DNA of 64,000 bases from Morella rubra (GCA_003952965.2 CM025855.1:33619014-33683013); one strand, 5' to 3'. Shown: positions 34,857 to 47,500, counted from the first letter of the stretch. A program made the numbers and translations. Notes: generated from the sequence alone by a model not told the origin.

Positions 34857-37800
34857 ATGGGGGCGTGTGTGTCCACGCCTCAGGAGTGCGTGGGAGGGAG
34901 ATCGAGGTCGTCCAAGAACAAGAACCGTAGAAGGAGGAGAGGAGGACTCAAACGAAGAGTGCCTTCTCGGTTGTCTGAGGGATCAGTGGACAAGGTTGAT
35001 AGGCCTGCAGCATCTGATCGCTCCTACACCAACCCCGCTTTCCAAGGTCTGTTTCTCTCTGTCTCTCCGGAATGGTCTTTAATGGAAGTAGTAAAAAGAT
35101 GCACCGCCTGTTTTTTTTTTTTTACTTTTACGTTTGTTTGTTTATTTTTTTTGTTGGATTTAATTATGGATTCATGTGTTTCAATGGATATGTTTGATGA
35201 GTTTCGAAGTTGAACGGTTTTATTGGTTGCTTTTAAGGTTTGTGTTGGAAGGCCTATTTTGGATTGCTGGAGTAAGCTTTTGGGGCAGTTAATCTGGTAG
35301 CATGAAATGCACTCTTGTGTTACGGGAGAGTCGTCAAAAAGTGAAATTTCTTTGCAGAAGTGGGTCAATTATTGCATTTTGTGCACATAGGATACTGGCT
35401 TAAAGCACACGTAAATTATCTGTTAGTATGTCCTGCTTTTAGCTTTATGCAAAGCAAGATCTTCTTTATGCGGGGTTGTGATTTATATCTTGTAAAAGTT
35501 GAACAGTGATTCCGATGGAAATTTTACGATGTTGATTGTTCTCTGCCGCTGGAGTAGATATATAACTTTGTCCTAGATTGTTATTTACCTGGAGATTAGC
35601 AGAGGGAAGTCTGTTTTTTAACAAATGTATCTATATAAATGGTTGACGTCAACAGGGGCGTATGAAAAAAGGCTGATTTGTTCAAATGTACCTTGTTAAA
35701 GTTGATTTTATTACATCATTTTTTATTTTGTTTATCGAATATATCAGCAGGAAGTATTGAAGAGGCATGGTTTGATTCAGTAGCAATTCTTGAGTCCGAC
35801 TGTGATGAAGATTACCAAAGTGTTCCGGATGGTATGATTTTGTACATGTTTAGAGTCAGTTTTTGATATGAGTGTTCATTTCATTCTTCTTTTTGGGATA
35901 TAGGATATGTTTTATATTTGACTTGTGTGTACCATTGATGTCAGCAGATGTCTCATCTCTGAGTGGCTTTGAAGGTCTACCTAGATCAAGTAATTCATCT
36001 ATGCGAGATGCCAATCATGGAGACTGTAATGTCAACCACCATCATACCTCTTCCACCGTTCATATGCAAAAAGCAGGGATTTTGTCAACAAGGAATTCTG
36101 CGCGCAACTCTGTTAGTGAGGTTTCGAAAACGAACACTCAGAATTCAGATGACATTGATTCACAATCCAAATGTGATGGACCTTTAAATGAAGCAAACCA
36201 ACCTGTGTTCCTAAATCAAATCTCCTTGTCTGGGGATGGAAGTCCTGGCAAGGAGGGGATGTTAGATAACTGTGGGATTCTTCCAAGCAACTGTTTACCT
36301 TGTCTCCAATCCACTCTTCCCTCCGTTGAAAAGAGAAGATCGTTGAGCTGTAGTCCGCCGAGTGCAAGAAAAAAGGCTACCTTAAAACTTTCCTTCAAAT
36401 GGAAAGAAGGAAATGCTGATGGCACTCTGCGTGAGTACCAAACCGTCAACTTTTGATAGAATTACTGTCATTTAGATGCAAACATAGATGCAACAGAAAA
36501 TACACCTTTACCTTTGGAGACTGTAGATTAAGTCAAAATTGTACATGGAGTGCAGTTTATCTTCCTGGTATAGGTCCATATCCTTCGTTCTCTGAGCAAA
36601 ATATTGATAATGGTTTGTTTGTACAACATGCATAAGACTGGAACTGTCAGCAGTAGTACATTGGTCTGCCTTTTGGGCCCTTGAGAAAAAGTATAAACCT
36701 GTGTTGCTACAATCATTTTAACTTGTTACTTCTATGTATTATTTCAGTTTCCTCAAAAACGCTTCTGCGAAGACCAATAGCAGGTTCCCAAGTACCTTTT
36801 TGCCCAATAGAAAAGAAAATGCTGGACTGTTGGTCGCATATCGAGCCAAGTACTTTCAAAGTTCGTGGTGCGAATTATTTCAGGTATGATTCTCGTAAGT
36901 TGCTTTTTATTAGCGTGTGCCTAAACTTGTGAATTTGTATATGCATGATTGCATACATGTGTACATATTAGACTAGTGATTGTGCTGAAGCTAGCACCCT
37001 TACTTGCCAACTTTACAGGCCTTACAATGGGACTTATATTATTTGGGTGTCTTATTGGAATTGTCTTAGTTCAACTGTTTAACTTGGAAATTGGTCTTTT
37101 GACTGATAGGGACAAGAAGAAGGAGTTTGCTGCCAATTGTGCTGCATATTACCCTTTTGGTGTTGATGTATTCTTATCCCAGCGCAAAATAGATCATATA
37201 GCTCGTTTTGTGGAACTCCCGGCCACTGATTCTTCTGGAAACCTCCCACATATACTCGTTGTAAATGTCCAGGTACACCTTCTTTCTACTTTTGATTGCT
37301 CTGTGTTAAGCTTGGCAGCATGTGTTCTGTGCGTATATATGTTTTTTCTTTCTGGTAGGTAGAGATTGAAAATGGAGTTAAAGCTCTGGAGAATCTTAAT
37401 CCCTGTTTGTGGATACGACCAGTCTGCACTTGCAAGCAGTCCAGCTTGCATCTTTGAATCAGATAAACTGATAATTTTTCCTTTGATTTTGGTTGAACAA
37501 ATTGTTGAAGAAAAGTTACAAATTTTGACTGTGGAAACTACTTCACCAAAATAGTAATGTTTCATTCCTTTCCCCCTTTCTGCTAAGAAGTCCAGCCTCA
37601 GAGATATCCAAACAATCCCTGTACCATTTGACGAGCCTCATGCAGAAAATACATCTTGCTTGTTTTTATAAGTTTTTACCCCTTCTCCTGAGAGCTCATC
37701 GTATTTTGCATTTCAAGTTCCAAAGTTAGTATATGAGCGGAGCGAGGGTGACTAGAGTTCACTTCAGGAAGAGTAGTCAGGCAGTTGCTTGTGGTTTTCT

Positions 37801-39941
37801 TTTGCAAAATTCTTTTCTCGTCTACTTTTTCTCTTTAGTGAAGAGTAAACTATTTCTTACTAATTTTGTAATTGGGCGGTTGTAGGTAGTTAATCAAGAT
37901 CCTCCAGTTCGTTAACAAAGTTAACATGGGCTTCAATTCTAGTCACTACCTCTTTTTAAGATTACCTTGCCAACACAATAACTTATTTGTGCGGTCATTA
38001 ACCTGTGACTCCAGTAACTTATTTGTGCAAATTCATGGTTTGTTGTACAATAGCATATTTGAAAGCCATTCATGTTTTCGCAGTTTCTATATCCTTTTTT
38101 GCTTTTATGAAGGAAAAAGGGCCTTCTCACTTCTTTTCTGGGGTAGTTAAGTGGTTCATACTTTTCACTCACTAAGTTTCCTGTTTCTATTCATTGGCTC
38201 CAAACATCCTGAAATTAGTTAAGCTTTTTTTTTTTTTTTTAAGTCATGTTTCTTGCCAATGTGGCATTTCTAATTCGTTAAGGAATCATTTTTTCCCCAG
38301 TGGATAAATAATGACGTAAGCTTTTATACTAGTAGCTTTCCAAAATTTTCCTTGAGCCTCGTTCAGGCACAAGCGTAATCAACTGTTTGAAGTATTAGTT
38401 GAAGCTTGGAACTGCAAATTTGCATGAGAAGAACATTTTCTTTCCTTTTTAGTTCTTTCTAATAGATATTTTTTTCTTTTTCCTATATTCTGATTCTGGC
38501 CTTTGTGGACTGTACAGATTCCATTGTACCCAACCGCAATTTTTCAGGGTGAAACTGATGGGGAAGGAATGAGTTTTGTTTTGTACTTTAAGCTTTCTGA
38601 AAATTACTCTACGGAGCTTCCATCCAGTTTTCAAGACAATATCAGGGTAAGATGGGGAATTTGTTGCCTACCTAAAAAAGATGGATCATATCTTCCCTGA
38701 TGTTTGTCTGCTTGGACTTTAGCCACTTAAATAAAAAGTGAACTAATCTTCAATTTTTTCAGATTATCCATGATTTCATTGTTACACACATCCTTCTTTT
38801 TTCAATACAGAGGTTCCTGGATGATGAAGTTGAAAAGGTCAGAGGTTTTCCTGTAGATTCAATTGTACCCTTTCGTGAAAGGCTGAAAATATTGGGCCGT
38901 GTTGCAAATGTGGAAGATCTTCATTTGAGTGGGCCTGAGAGGAAGCTTATGCAGGCTTACAATGAAAAACCTGTTCTTTCACGGCCTCAACACGAGTTCT
39001 ACACTGTAAGTTTGCACCCAGCCTGCTCTTTGTCAATACAAATCAATAAACCTGTTTTGACTTGCAGTTACCATTGCTTTGCTTGACCCACAATATCGAT
39101 GTAGCAGTAATGGCATCGCCATCTACTTGTTCTACATGATTTTAGCTTTTCTTTTTTTTAGTTATAGGTTCTATGAACTTAAGATTGGAGGGGCATTAGG
39201 TAAGCTTTTGGAGGATCCACCTATATTGTTTGCCAATTAGGTAAAGCATACTATAAAAGTGTACTGCCCCACGTCCTCCATATAATAGGTTTTCATCACC
39301 AATTATCTCACGAGAGAACTCCAGTGTAGTTCTGGCGGAAAACACATGATCGGATTTGTGGTGGTTCAATATTCTTTTGATGTTGAAAAAATCCGTCATG
39401 TTTCTACAAAAACAAGCGAGTAAAACACTTGTATGTGTCAGTCACGCTTCGTTCTACAATACAATATGTCAAAGTAATGTTTTTGTCTTCTGTTGCCATT
39501 TTCTTTCCAGATGACATTGGATGACAAAGGATTAAGAATTTACTGTCTTTGGTTACAGGGAGAAAATTACTTCGAGATTGACTTAGATATGCACAGATTC
39601 AGTTATATCTCTAGGAAAGGGTTTGAAGCGTTCCTAGACAGGCTAAAGCTCTGCAACTTGGATGTTGGCCTCACAATTCAGGCAAGTCCCTTTTTCTTCC
39701 TTCCTGTCACGGATTTCCCCCCCCCCCCCTCCAAGGGGATAGATTTTTGATTTTTTTCTTTCTATTTTGTTATTCTTGTTTTGATGCTGGCTTTCTAAAA
39801 GCTTTCGTACATCATGTATGGACTCTAAAACAGGCGAACAAAGCTGAAGAGTTGCCAGAGCAGGTATTATGTTGTGTGCGGCTAAACGGCATTGACTACA
39901 CGAATTACCAGCAACTGGGGTTGAATCAAGAGCCCCTTTAA
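34857..39941 (+). CDS. EDR2-like protein with C-terminal DUF1336 domain (535 aa, 9 exons)
   Basis: Exons 34857-35046, 35751-35831, 35948-36430, 36748-36883, 37110-37272, 38518-38646, 38811-39005, 39559-39681 and 39834-39941 total 1608 nt, an exact 535 codons plus stop. The N terminus MGACVSTP fits N-myristoylation at Gly2 with palmitoylation at Cys4, suggesting membrane attachment. A basic patch follows ([14 protein letters not shown]). Residues about 90-250 are Ser-rich and probably disordered. From about residue 255 the EDR2_C/DUF1336 domain runs to the end: [91 protein letters not shown], and the [12 protein letters not shown] tail. EDR2 itself limits defence and cell death and also has PH and START domains, which are absent here. 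Exon 8 is followed by a GC donor. Confidence 0.9.
39682..39833 (+). other. GC-AG intron of EDR2-like gene
   Basis: Exon 8 ends ACAATTCAG and the intron begins GCAAGTCCC, matching the strong GC-donor consensus AG/GCAAGT. It ends AAAACAG before GCGAACAAAGC. Phase 0 on both sides joins LTIQ to [10 protein letters not shown], as the family requires. No in-frame GT donor gives this product. Confidence 0.85.
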
Positions 39942-40664
39942 AATTATAAGTACTGTAACAATGTGAGGCTTACAGTTAATAATTAATGAAGGCTAATTTA
40001 TTAGAAATTTATGTTCCATTTCGTGCCCTGTCTGTATAGTCTCTGGTTTTCAACGAATAAAGGTCACTATTCTCAATCACAAGTGGCAAATGCATTCCAT
40101 TCTACCATCGCAAATGGTAAAAGTTTGCCCTCCTATTTCTCTAAATTTCACTGGCATGGTGATTGATGCATGGCCCATACTCAGAAAAACATTTCCGACT
40201 CAAAAAAATCAGGTCATAAACAGACGAAGAAAAAGAAACTGGATCTTTATAGTGATCATAGCTATATTGCCATTTTCTTCGGAAAAATCAAGGCTCAATG
40301 GAATTGAAGGAATTTGTCAATTCATTCCAAACAATATCTTCACAAGTGACTACTTTGAGATGAACAGGCCAGGTGATTTAACAGAATCTACAGGTCTAAC
40401 AAGGCTCCGTAACCCTATCAGATCCTTAGTCGTCTTAAGCACATTTTGGGAGAGAGGGAGGAGAAAAGGGAAAAGGGGGAAGGGGGAGGGGGATATTTGA
40501 GGTGCAAATTGTGTCTCGTAGACTGGTATCCATAACTTAGTTTGCATTTGCCCTGCACCCTAGGCCGTCTACGGAAGGAACAAAGATGTTCGAATAAATA
40601 TATAGATCAAACCTCAGAGCTTCTGTTGCTCGAGCTTTCGTGCATATTAATCAAACCTCAGAGC
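39942..40664. other. Convergent intergenic region between EDR2-like and LRR genes
   Basis: The 3' flanks of both genes. A 16-bp word TCAAACCTCAGAGCTT occurs twice (near 40608 and 40651) next to the LRR stop codon. An open frame at 40090-40500 has no recognisable protein and includes a purine-rich run. Confidence 0.6.
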
Positions 40665-42641
40665 TTATAGACAGGGAGCAAGAGGCTTCCCACACAAACC
40701 TTTGTTTCCAGAGTAAGAGCTCTCAGGAAAGTCACTTAGAGGTTTACCCGCGGGAATTTCCCCCACCAGTAGGTTATGTGACAAATCTAATTCCTTAAGC
40801 TTTCTCAGCTTCAAAAATCCTTTTGGTATAGCACCAGTGAAGTGGTTTTCCTGCAACTTCAGCGTTTCTAACAAGCTAACATCTCCTAGAGCCTCCGGCA
40901 AGCTGAAATTGAAGTTGTTGTAGCTCAAATCCAAACTTCTCATGGATATCAGCGCCCCTACTGCTGTCGGTAATCTGCCTTCGAGAGAGTTTTTTGAGAG
41001 ATTAAGAAACTGAATCCCCCGTTGAGCTGCTATACCTGTTTCCTCAATTCCGCCATAGAAGCTGTTATCAGAAAGGTCAATGTATGTAAGTGATCCGTCA
41101 GGAAACCGCTGTCCTATCTGGAAAACCTGATTTATTGTGCCTGTTAGCTTGTTTGAGTGGAGATCAAGAACACCCAAATCATGCAGGCTTGTAACGGACT
41201 CGGGGATATTTGACACAAGTGAGTTCTTAGAGAGATTAAGTAGGTATAATTGACTAAGGCTTCCAAGCCACTCTGGAATGCTTCCGGAGAGATGGTTAGC
41301 TGATAAGTCCAACTCCTGTATGGGACTTGAAGTTGTTCGCAAGAACTCTGGAATTCTGCCTTGGATACCACACCCTGCCAAGAAGATTCGAGAAAGAGAT
41401 GGCAATGCTGCCAGCCACTCTGGGATGGTGGAGAGATTTAAACGGTTGAAGGAAAGATCAAGTATTTGAAGATTTTGGTGGGATGACATCTCATGAGGCA
41501 ACGGTCCTCGAATCAAATTATGAGGAAGGCTTAAGACAAGAAGCCGAGAAAGTTGACCCATTGATTTCGGGAGTTGGCCAGACAACCGGTTGCCGCCAAT
41601 ATAGAGCTCTGTCAAAGCTACTAAGTTCCCCACAGCAGAGGGAACTGGTCCACAGAGGTTGTTATTTGCTAAAGAAACTCTTTGGAGGGAGACCAGATAT
41701 CCAAAGTTGGGGCGTACCCTTCCAGTTAGACGATTATCATGCAGCCTTAGAAAGCCAAGCAATGGCATTTGACCTGAACTTGATGGAAATGGGATTGATC
41801 CCTCAAGATAGTTGGTATCCAAGTACAAAACTGAAATGGCAGTTAAATTAGTCAATGATTGGGGAAGTTTCCCGCTTAAGAAATTGTTTGAAAGATCAAG
41901 TTCTTCCAAAACCTGCAACTGACCGATACTATCTGGAATTTGCCCAGACAGTGAATTACTGTGAAGATCTAACCGTATCAAATTTGTCAAATTTGTCAAA
42001 GAATCCGGTATAACACCAGAAAATTGGTTTGAATATAAGTGCAGCATTTTTAGATTTCTGAGCTCTCCGAGGGTTGGAGGGAGCGCCTCAGATAATCTGT
42101 TCTCATGAAGGGCAAGTTCTTCAAGTTTTGACAGCTTACCAATGCTTTCTGGTACAGCACCAGTTAAATTGTTGCCATAGAGGTAGAGCTTTCGGAGATT
42201 AGGGAGGTGAAACCCAATTGACGGTGGGATATTTCCAGCAAGACCAGTAAGTCCACCAAGATCAATGACTTCAAGGTAGCTGAGAAGTGTTATCGAAGGA
42301 GACAACCGGCCTTTCATCTGGGATTGGAATAAGAATTGGTCGCTGGAAATGAAGCCAGGAAGAAGGATTTTGGTTACCCTGCCGGTGGTGTTGTGACAGA
42401 TGATGCCTTCCCACCTGCAGCAGCTGTGGCCGACCCACTTCTCTAGCCTGCCAGACGTGTCCATTTGAATTGCAGCCTTGAAACTGTTTAGACCTCTCAG
42501 ATCACTGGGGTTGCATCCTTCGCCAATACTCTCCGCAAACACAATGATACTGAGCACAAGAACCACACACAGCCGCTGAGAAGACATGTCGTCTGAACAG
42601 ATGGATAAGTCTCTGTCCAAATTTTTCTCACTGGTGTTCAT
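40665..42641 (-). CDS. Secreted leucine-rich repeat protein, intronless (658 aa; 640 aa from the second ATG)
   Basis: The frame is uninterrupted. From Met19 (ATG 42587) it begins with a good signal peptide (MSSQRLCVVLVLSIIVFAES), so that start may be used. The LRR N-terminal cap follows, with the cysteine pattern GCNPSDLRGLNSFK and SCCRWEGIICH. About 20 plant extracellular-type repeats of the form LxxLxLxxNxLxGxIPxxIG then run to the C-terminal cap YSGNKGLCGKPLAPCL, directly before the stop. No membrane segment, GPI signal or kinase is present, so it looks apoplastic, like the At1g33600/FLOR1/DRT100/PGIP-type proteins. Several NxS/T sites are present (NLT, NLS, NFS). Substrate or partner is unknown. 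It faces EDR2-like tail-to-tail. Confidence 0.9.
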   Translation of the reverse strand: MNTSEKNLDRDLSICSDDMSSQRLCVVLVLSIIVFAESIGEGCNPSDLRGLNSFKAAIQMDTSGRLEKWVGHSCCRWEGIICHNTTGRVTKILLPGFISSDQFLFQSQMKGRLSPSITLLSYLEVIDLGGLTGLAGNIPPSIGFHLPNLRKLYLYGNNLTGAVPESIGKLSKLEELALHENRLSEALPPTLGELRNLKMLHLYSNQFSGVIPDSLTNLTNLIRLDLHSNSLSGQIPDSIGQLQVLEELDLSNNFLSGKLPQSLTNLTAISVLYLDTNYLEGSIPFPSSSGQMPLLGFLRLHDNRLTGRVRPNFGYLVSLQRVSLANNNLCGPVPSAVGNLVALTELYIGGNRLSGQLPKSMGQLSRLLVLSLPHNLIRGPLPHEMSSHQNLQILDLSFNRLNLSTIPEWLAALPSLSRIFLAGCGIQGRIPEFLRTTSSPIQELDLSANHLSGSIPEWLGSLSQLYLLNLSKNSLVSNIPESVTSLHDLGVLDLHSNKLTGTINQVFQIGQRFPDGSLTYIDLSDNSFYGGIEETGIAAQRGIQFLNLSKNSLEGRLPTAVGALISMRSLDLSYNNFNFSLPEALGDVSLLETLKLQENHFTGAIPKGFLKLRKLKELDLSHNLLVGEIPAGKPLSDFPESSYSGNKGLCGKPLAPCL

Positions 42642-44528
42642 CTAATTTCATCAGGAGTTATAAGAAAATGAGTTGCATTTATAAACTTGACGATCCGTCC
42701 AGGGAGTAAAGCAAAGAAAGAGAACGACGGTTGGTCAAACATCTCTCTATATTTCTTTTTTCCTTTTCTTGTCCCCTTTATCCTTTACAGTTAGTATTGC
42801 TGAAAAAGCATAGTTGTGTCTGAATTATGTTGTCCTGGGTTATGATTAAAGGAGCCATAACGATCGAAGGCTGGCTCATTTGGTAAAACAGAGAAGCGGC
42901 AGAAATCTCTCGACCCAATAGTTGCAAAATAGTTAAACTAATCCGTATCTCTTCTGTAGTAATCAGAGCATCCAAATCTCCTTTTCCAAGAAGCTTAGAC
43001 GCTGATGCAGGGCGTGCAATACAATGTTCTTTTTTCTAAAACCCCAGATTCAAACCCCTGACAGCGTGCCAGCTAATTAGATGCAAGATGCAACATTAAA
43101 ATCACATGGAGATCTCATCTGGTACTTGTTATAGTTCTCTCCTAAAAGCCAGTTTGCCATATTCTACGTTCCAATAAAACTACTGGAGTTGATGTACTTA
43201 TAAAACTCCCATGCTCAGAGGGTTCCTGCCCTTGTTTATGCATTCCAAGGACAGACCTCTGTTTATACAATGTATTTCAAGAAGGATCGATCTTACAGTT
43301 ATCAGATGTTTAAGCTGTTAAAAGCACACACTTTCCTCGCACGTTAGTATAATATTTAGATATGTTGAGGTAAGTCCGGAACCTATTAATATGAGATCTG
43401 TCTCACATTAGTAGTATGAGATGCGAATGTAAGATTTTATATGATTTGAGCTCCTTTTCCCCTTGATCTAGTTTTTGGAGATGAATTCTCCTAAGGCAAG
43501 TAACAGATAGTATCAGAGCCTACATCATGCCTCCCAGTTAGAATTGTGCAGTATAGGGTGATGCTGGTATTTTAGTGTTAGCCCTGGACTAAGAAAAACC
43601 TAGAACATAGCCAGCCCGCATGGCATCAGAGCTGCAGAGTGTGGTAGAATATTATGTACCATTTGAGGAGTATAAGATCCGTTCCACATTGGTAGCATTG
43701 GATGCCAACGTGAGGTTTGTATGTCTTATGCCCCTTCTCCCTTTGGTTAATGGGGTGAATTCTCCTGAGACATGTAACAGAACCATCTTCTTTTTACCCC
43801 CAAATAAAATTTGAGGTAACTTCTAAATTAATTAACCCTGTTCTACGAAAAGGATGAGTCATTCAACTGAAGCAGCCTTGGATGCTAGCGGAATAAACCA
43901 TTATTGATGCGTCGAACTTGTGGGTTTTACTACTGCAATATTCTGTAAGTAAAAGATCCATATTTTCATTCGTGGCAGCAATATAGTTGTATGGGGAGAA
44001 TAGGCAGTTCTGCTCATTAATTTCCGGAGACAATAATATCTTTTGGTCTCTATGTGGCACAAAGGAAAAACGGCAATTCTTTAGAGTTCTTAGCTGATAG
44101 AGAAACACAATTCATGCGCATGAGAAGATGCAAGTGAGAGCTGGCTGGTAATTGGTCACATGGCTGAGAAAATATGAATTAAATATTGTCTAAATAATGA
44201 TTTCACTGAAAAACGCAAAGAATAATCAACATATAAAATAATTTCGGAAGACAGATTTATTTTTCTAATACATATACTTGTTTTTTGCTGTGTTGGAATT
44301 GGAGACTCACCGATGGCTTGATTCCCATACACATCACAAGCCTGTATAATATAGCACATCCATCTTAAATTTGAACGTCCCCACAAGACCCCACAGAAAA
44401 AGTAGGTAGATTGTAAGTAGGAATGTGAGAGAAGATAGCCAACTCATTACCCAAAACGCGAGGAGAAAAATGATAGAGGCCAAATTCTTACTCCACAAAT
44501 ACGCCTGCTCTTTGAATGACTTGAGTCT
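42642..44528. other. Intergenic region between LRR and EXO84B genes
   Basis: Holds the LRR promoter and leader (42642 to about 42800), a TRIM-like element (43399-43779) and the EXO84B 3' flank (about 43860-44528). No protein-like open frame is seen. Confidence 0.6.
43399..43779 (+). mobile_element. TRIM (terminal-repeat retrotransposon in miniature)
   Basis: Two direct repeats of about 100 bp flank a short non-coding interior. The left repeat (43399-43505) starts TGTCTCACATTAGTAG and ends GAATTCTCCTAAGGCAAG then TAACA. The right repeat (43680-43779) starts CGTTCCACATTGGTAG and ends GAATTCTCCTGAGACATG then TAACA. AGTATCAGAGCC (43509-43520), right after the left repeat, matches the tRNA-Met primer-binding site. 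The total is about 380 bp with no gag or pol, as TRIMs have. Confidence 0.65.
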
Positions 44529-47500
44529 CTAGTTGCTTCCAAAAGATAGAGCTGACTTTGCTGATACAGATGCCGTGGGGCTGTTCATGACATCTCGATC
44601 TATATTATTACCAAAGTTGGCTCTCCCAGACAGCATTTTTACTGCTATTTGAGCTACTTCAGCAAACCAGTCGTCTTCTGGCAATACGCTGCCAAAAAAC
44701 AAAGGTTGATCAGGGCATATTATAGGACCAACTGAATGATTGAACTCAAGCTTTTTCCATTACTTTAGAGGTTTCGGTGACCGGTGGTTATTAAGAACTA
44801 AGGTTGTTTATGCATAATGTTTTATATAAGCAGTAGCTAATAAGTCTCAATCACTGAAGAAGACTTGATAATGTTCACTATTAGAGTAACCAACCACCCG
44901 TCATGCAGACAAACTACAAGACAGATGATTAAGAACATCCCATGTTCATGGAAAATATTATATAGGAGGAGTATAAGCCCCAATAGCACGCGGACAGGCT
45001 AGATGATGTGGAATGCTTTTTTCATAGTCGTCAAAAGGATTTCATGCTCTTCTCTTCTCAATTATTCTTCCTTTCTGAATACTATAACTATACCTGTAAG
45101 GATCCAATCCAGTGGCAGCAACTGCATCTATAGCTCGAGCTATAATGTTCTTGCTAACTTGTTGCAGATGCCGAGATAAGTAACGGCCTTGGGATGAAAA
45201 GAGAATCACAAACTCCATATCCAAATACAACTGCACAAATATCAAACAGTCATACGAAAAAAAGAAAAACAATTGCTACATCATTGATAATTAGTTTGGA
45301 TTGTTTTCCCTTTTGGTATGGGGGTTACTCGGGTTGTAACAATGCACCTGCTGAAGACCAAGAGGACCTAGAGGCTTTGGCCCTTCCTCTATATCTTCCC
45401 AGAAGGTTTGATCTTCAGAAAGCCACAGGACCACAGTCTCTGTGAATCTCATTAATAGGATAGTTGCAGACCTTTCCCTTCCCACAAACATATCTGCTGC
45501 AATGCCTGCCATCCGTGTGAGTTTTGTAAAAAGTTCCTGAAAAGAGATATTGTCAATGCTAATTTGTAGGGTCTTAACGAATAGAATATGTCTGCAACGA
45601 GGAATGCATTGTGAGAAAAAAGCTGCCTGATATGTAATGATTTGGTGTATATTTGATGCAGAATAATTGCTGCCTAAATCAGATGTCAGTCAACCATGTT
45701 GAAGAACGAAGCTGGGAAAATCAGATGACAGGGGTTGAGTACGTGAATATGAACATTCTACTGTGTCACAGCATTATAGAAGCAGGCAGCAAATGGAAAG
45801 GTGGCTAGAAAAGAAATTCTGACTAGGAGGAACCGAAATGACAGAACAATTATAGAAGAAATTGCATGACTTCATTCAAGTGCTCCGCATACTGATCAAC
45901 TTCTAAAATGTTAGTACACTTTGGAATAAAAAGTTATTTGCTCTTCAATATACATAAATATATATCATTACAGAAGCAAAAAGATGCACAAGGCATACTA
46001 ATAATACACCTTTAGTTAGAAAAAGCGTAATAGAAAAGCTTCCCTCACTGTACAGTCTGAATTTAGAAGAGATCCAGACAATACAAAGCACAAAAAACCA
46101 AGAGAGGTTTCAAATTTCTTTCTTCTTCTTTTTTCTATGTAACGTGACTAGAATTCATTAAAAATCAGAAATAAAGACCTCATGGAGGTTCATACATCAT
46201 AGTCCGACTGAGAAAATGAGCAGGTAGGAGATTAAGGGGTACATCACCAAAAAGTTGTTTATCAGCAGCCCATTTAGCAAGTAGATGGGCCATGGAATTA
46301 GCCTCACGGGAGAGTCAGAGCCTTCTAAAAAACTCTAGAAAGGCATATTTCTCGTCATTTCAAGAATGAATTCAATGATAGGATGGATAAAAGATTCCAT
46401 TTGTTGAGTGGGATTCGGGATTCGGGATTCCAAATTTCAACTTTCTATTTTGTTTGAAACAGATATTATTATCTGTCGAACATTCTGTGAGAACCAACAT
46501 GGTAGCAACTATGACGTAGATGAATCCATACTGAGATTTCTATTTGAGGTCTCTTGTAACCCAAACTTACAACATCACCCTATATTCATTCACCTTCTCA
46601 AGACAAAACTATGCCATCTCAAGGCAGATTTGGACTGAAAATTACCTGAAAAATTGGAGACGGGAAGCATTCAGGCTCATCTTCTGCACCGTCCATATTT
46701 ATGTACATTTGTGCATTGAGACTAGTGTCACCATCTTCTGTGAAGATTAGATCGAGAGCAAGCTGTCGGCATAAGTTATCTCGCAGGCAGTCAACTGAGC
46801 GTTGAAGCCTTTTCTTCCATTCCCTTTGCTCTGGAAGACGGCTTTGCCTGTTTGAAACTGGTCTAGGGGGTTCATCAGTTGATCTGTTAGTCTGCTGCAA
46901 GGTCAAAAGTTTCATGGCAGCACGTGGGAGCAGCTCATCTGCTAGCAATGATGCATTGGCTAGCAAAGCTATCTGTTGGGCCTCAGACTCTGCCATCTTA
47001 ACAATTTTCTTGTCAGAACCTTCGGGGTTCTCCTCACTGTCCATTGTAATTGGTAATGCGTTTATCAACGAGTTGACATAGGAATTGAACACTCGTAAAA
47101 CCCCTTCCAGGGTCTCACCATCCAACTGCAGGCTCTCAAGGGGTCCTACATCCGTAAAAAAATCCTGATTCCGGTATGGTGCATATTTAGTGAGCATTAT
47201 AAATAAGCAACATGTAATGAAAAAAGAAATATGAAACTTGACAGATGATCCATCCCATATCATAATCGCAATCAGTTTTCTTCGCTTCCTAATCTAATTC
47301 TGTGGTTGAAGCCAGGTTCAGTAAATAAGAAGGCTGTCAGCTTCTTTTGAAAATATGGGGAAGTAATCAAGTAAGTGGTATTCTAAAAAGCAAAAATATG
47401 CTAAACGAAGATGAAATGCCTCTTCCAATAACATGAGCGGAGAAATCTATAAGGGGTAAAAAATCACCTGAACCATTGCATTGAACCTTTGAGCACTGGA

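Noticed and set aside
41483..41851. 122-codon plus-strand frame
   Set aside because: It lies antisense inside the intact LRR gene.
43030..43070. tRNA-like B-box in CCCCAGATTCAAACCCCTGA
   Set aside because: No matching A box or cloverleaf could be formed.
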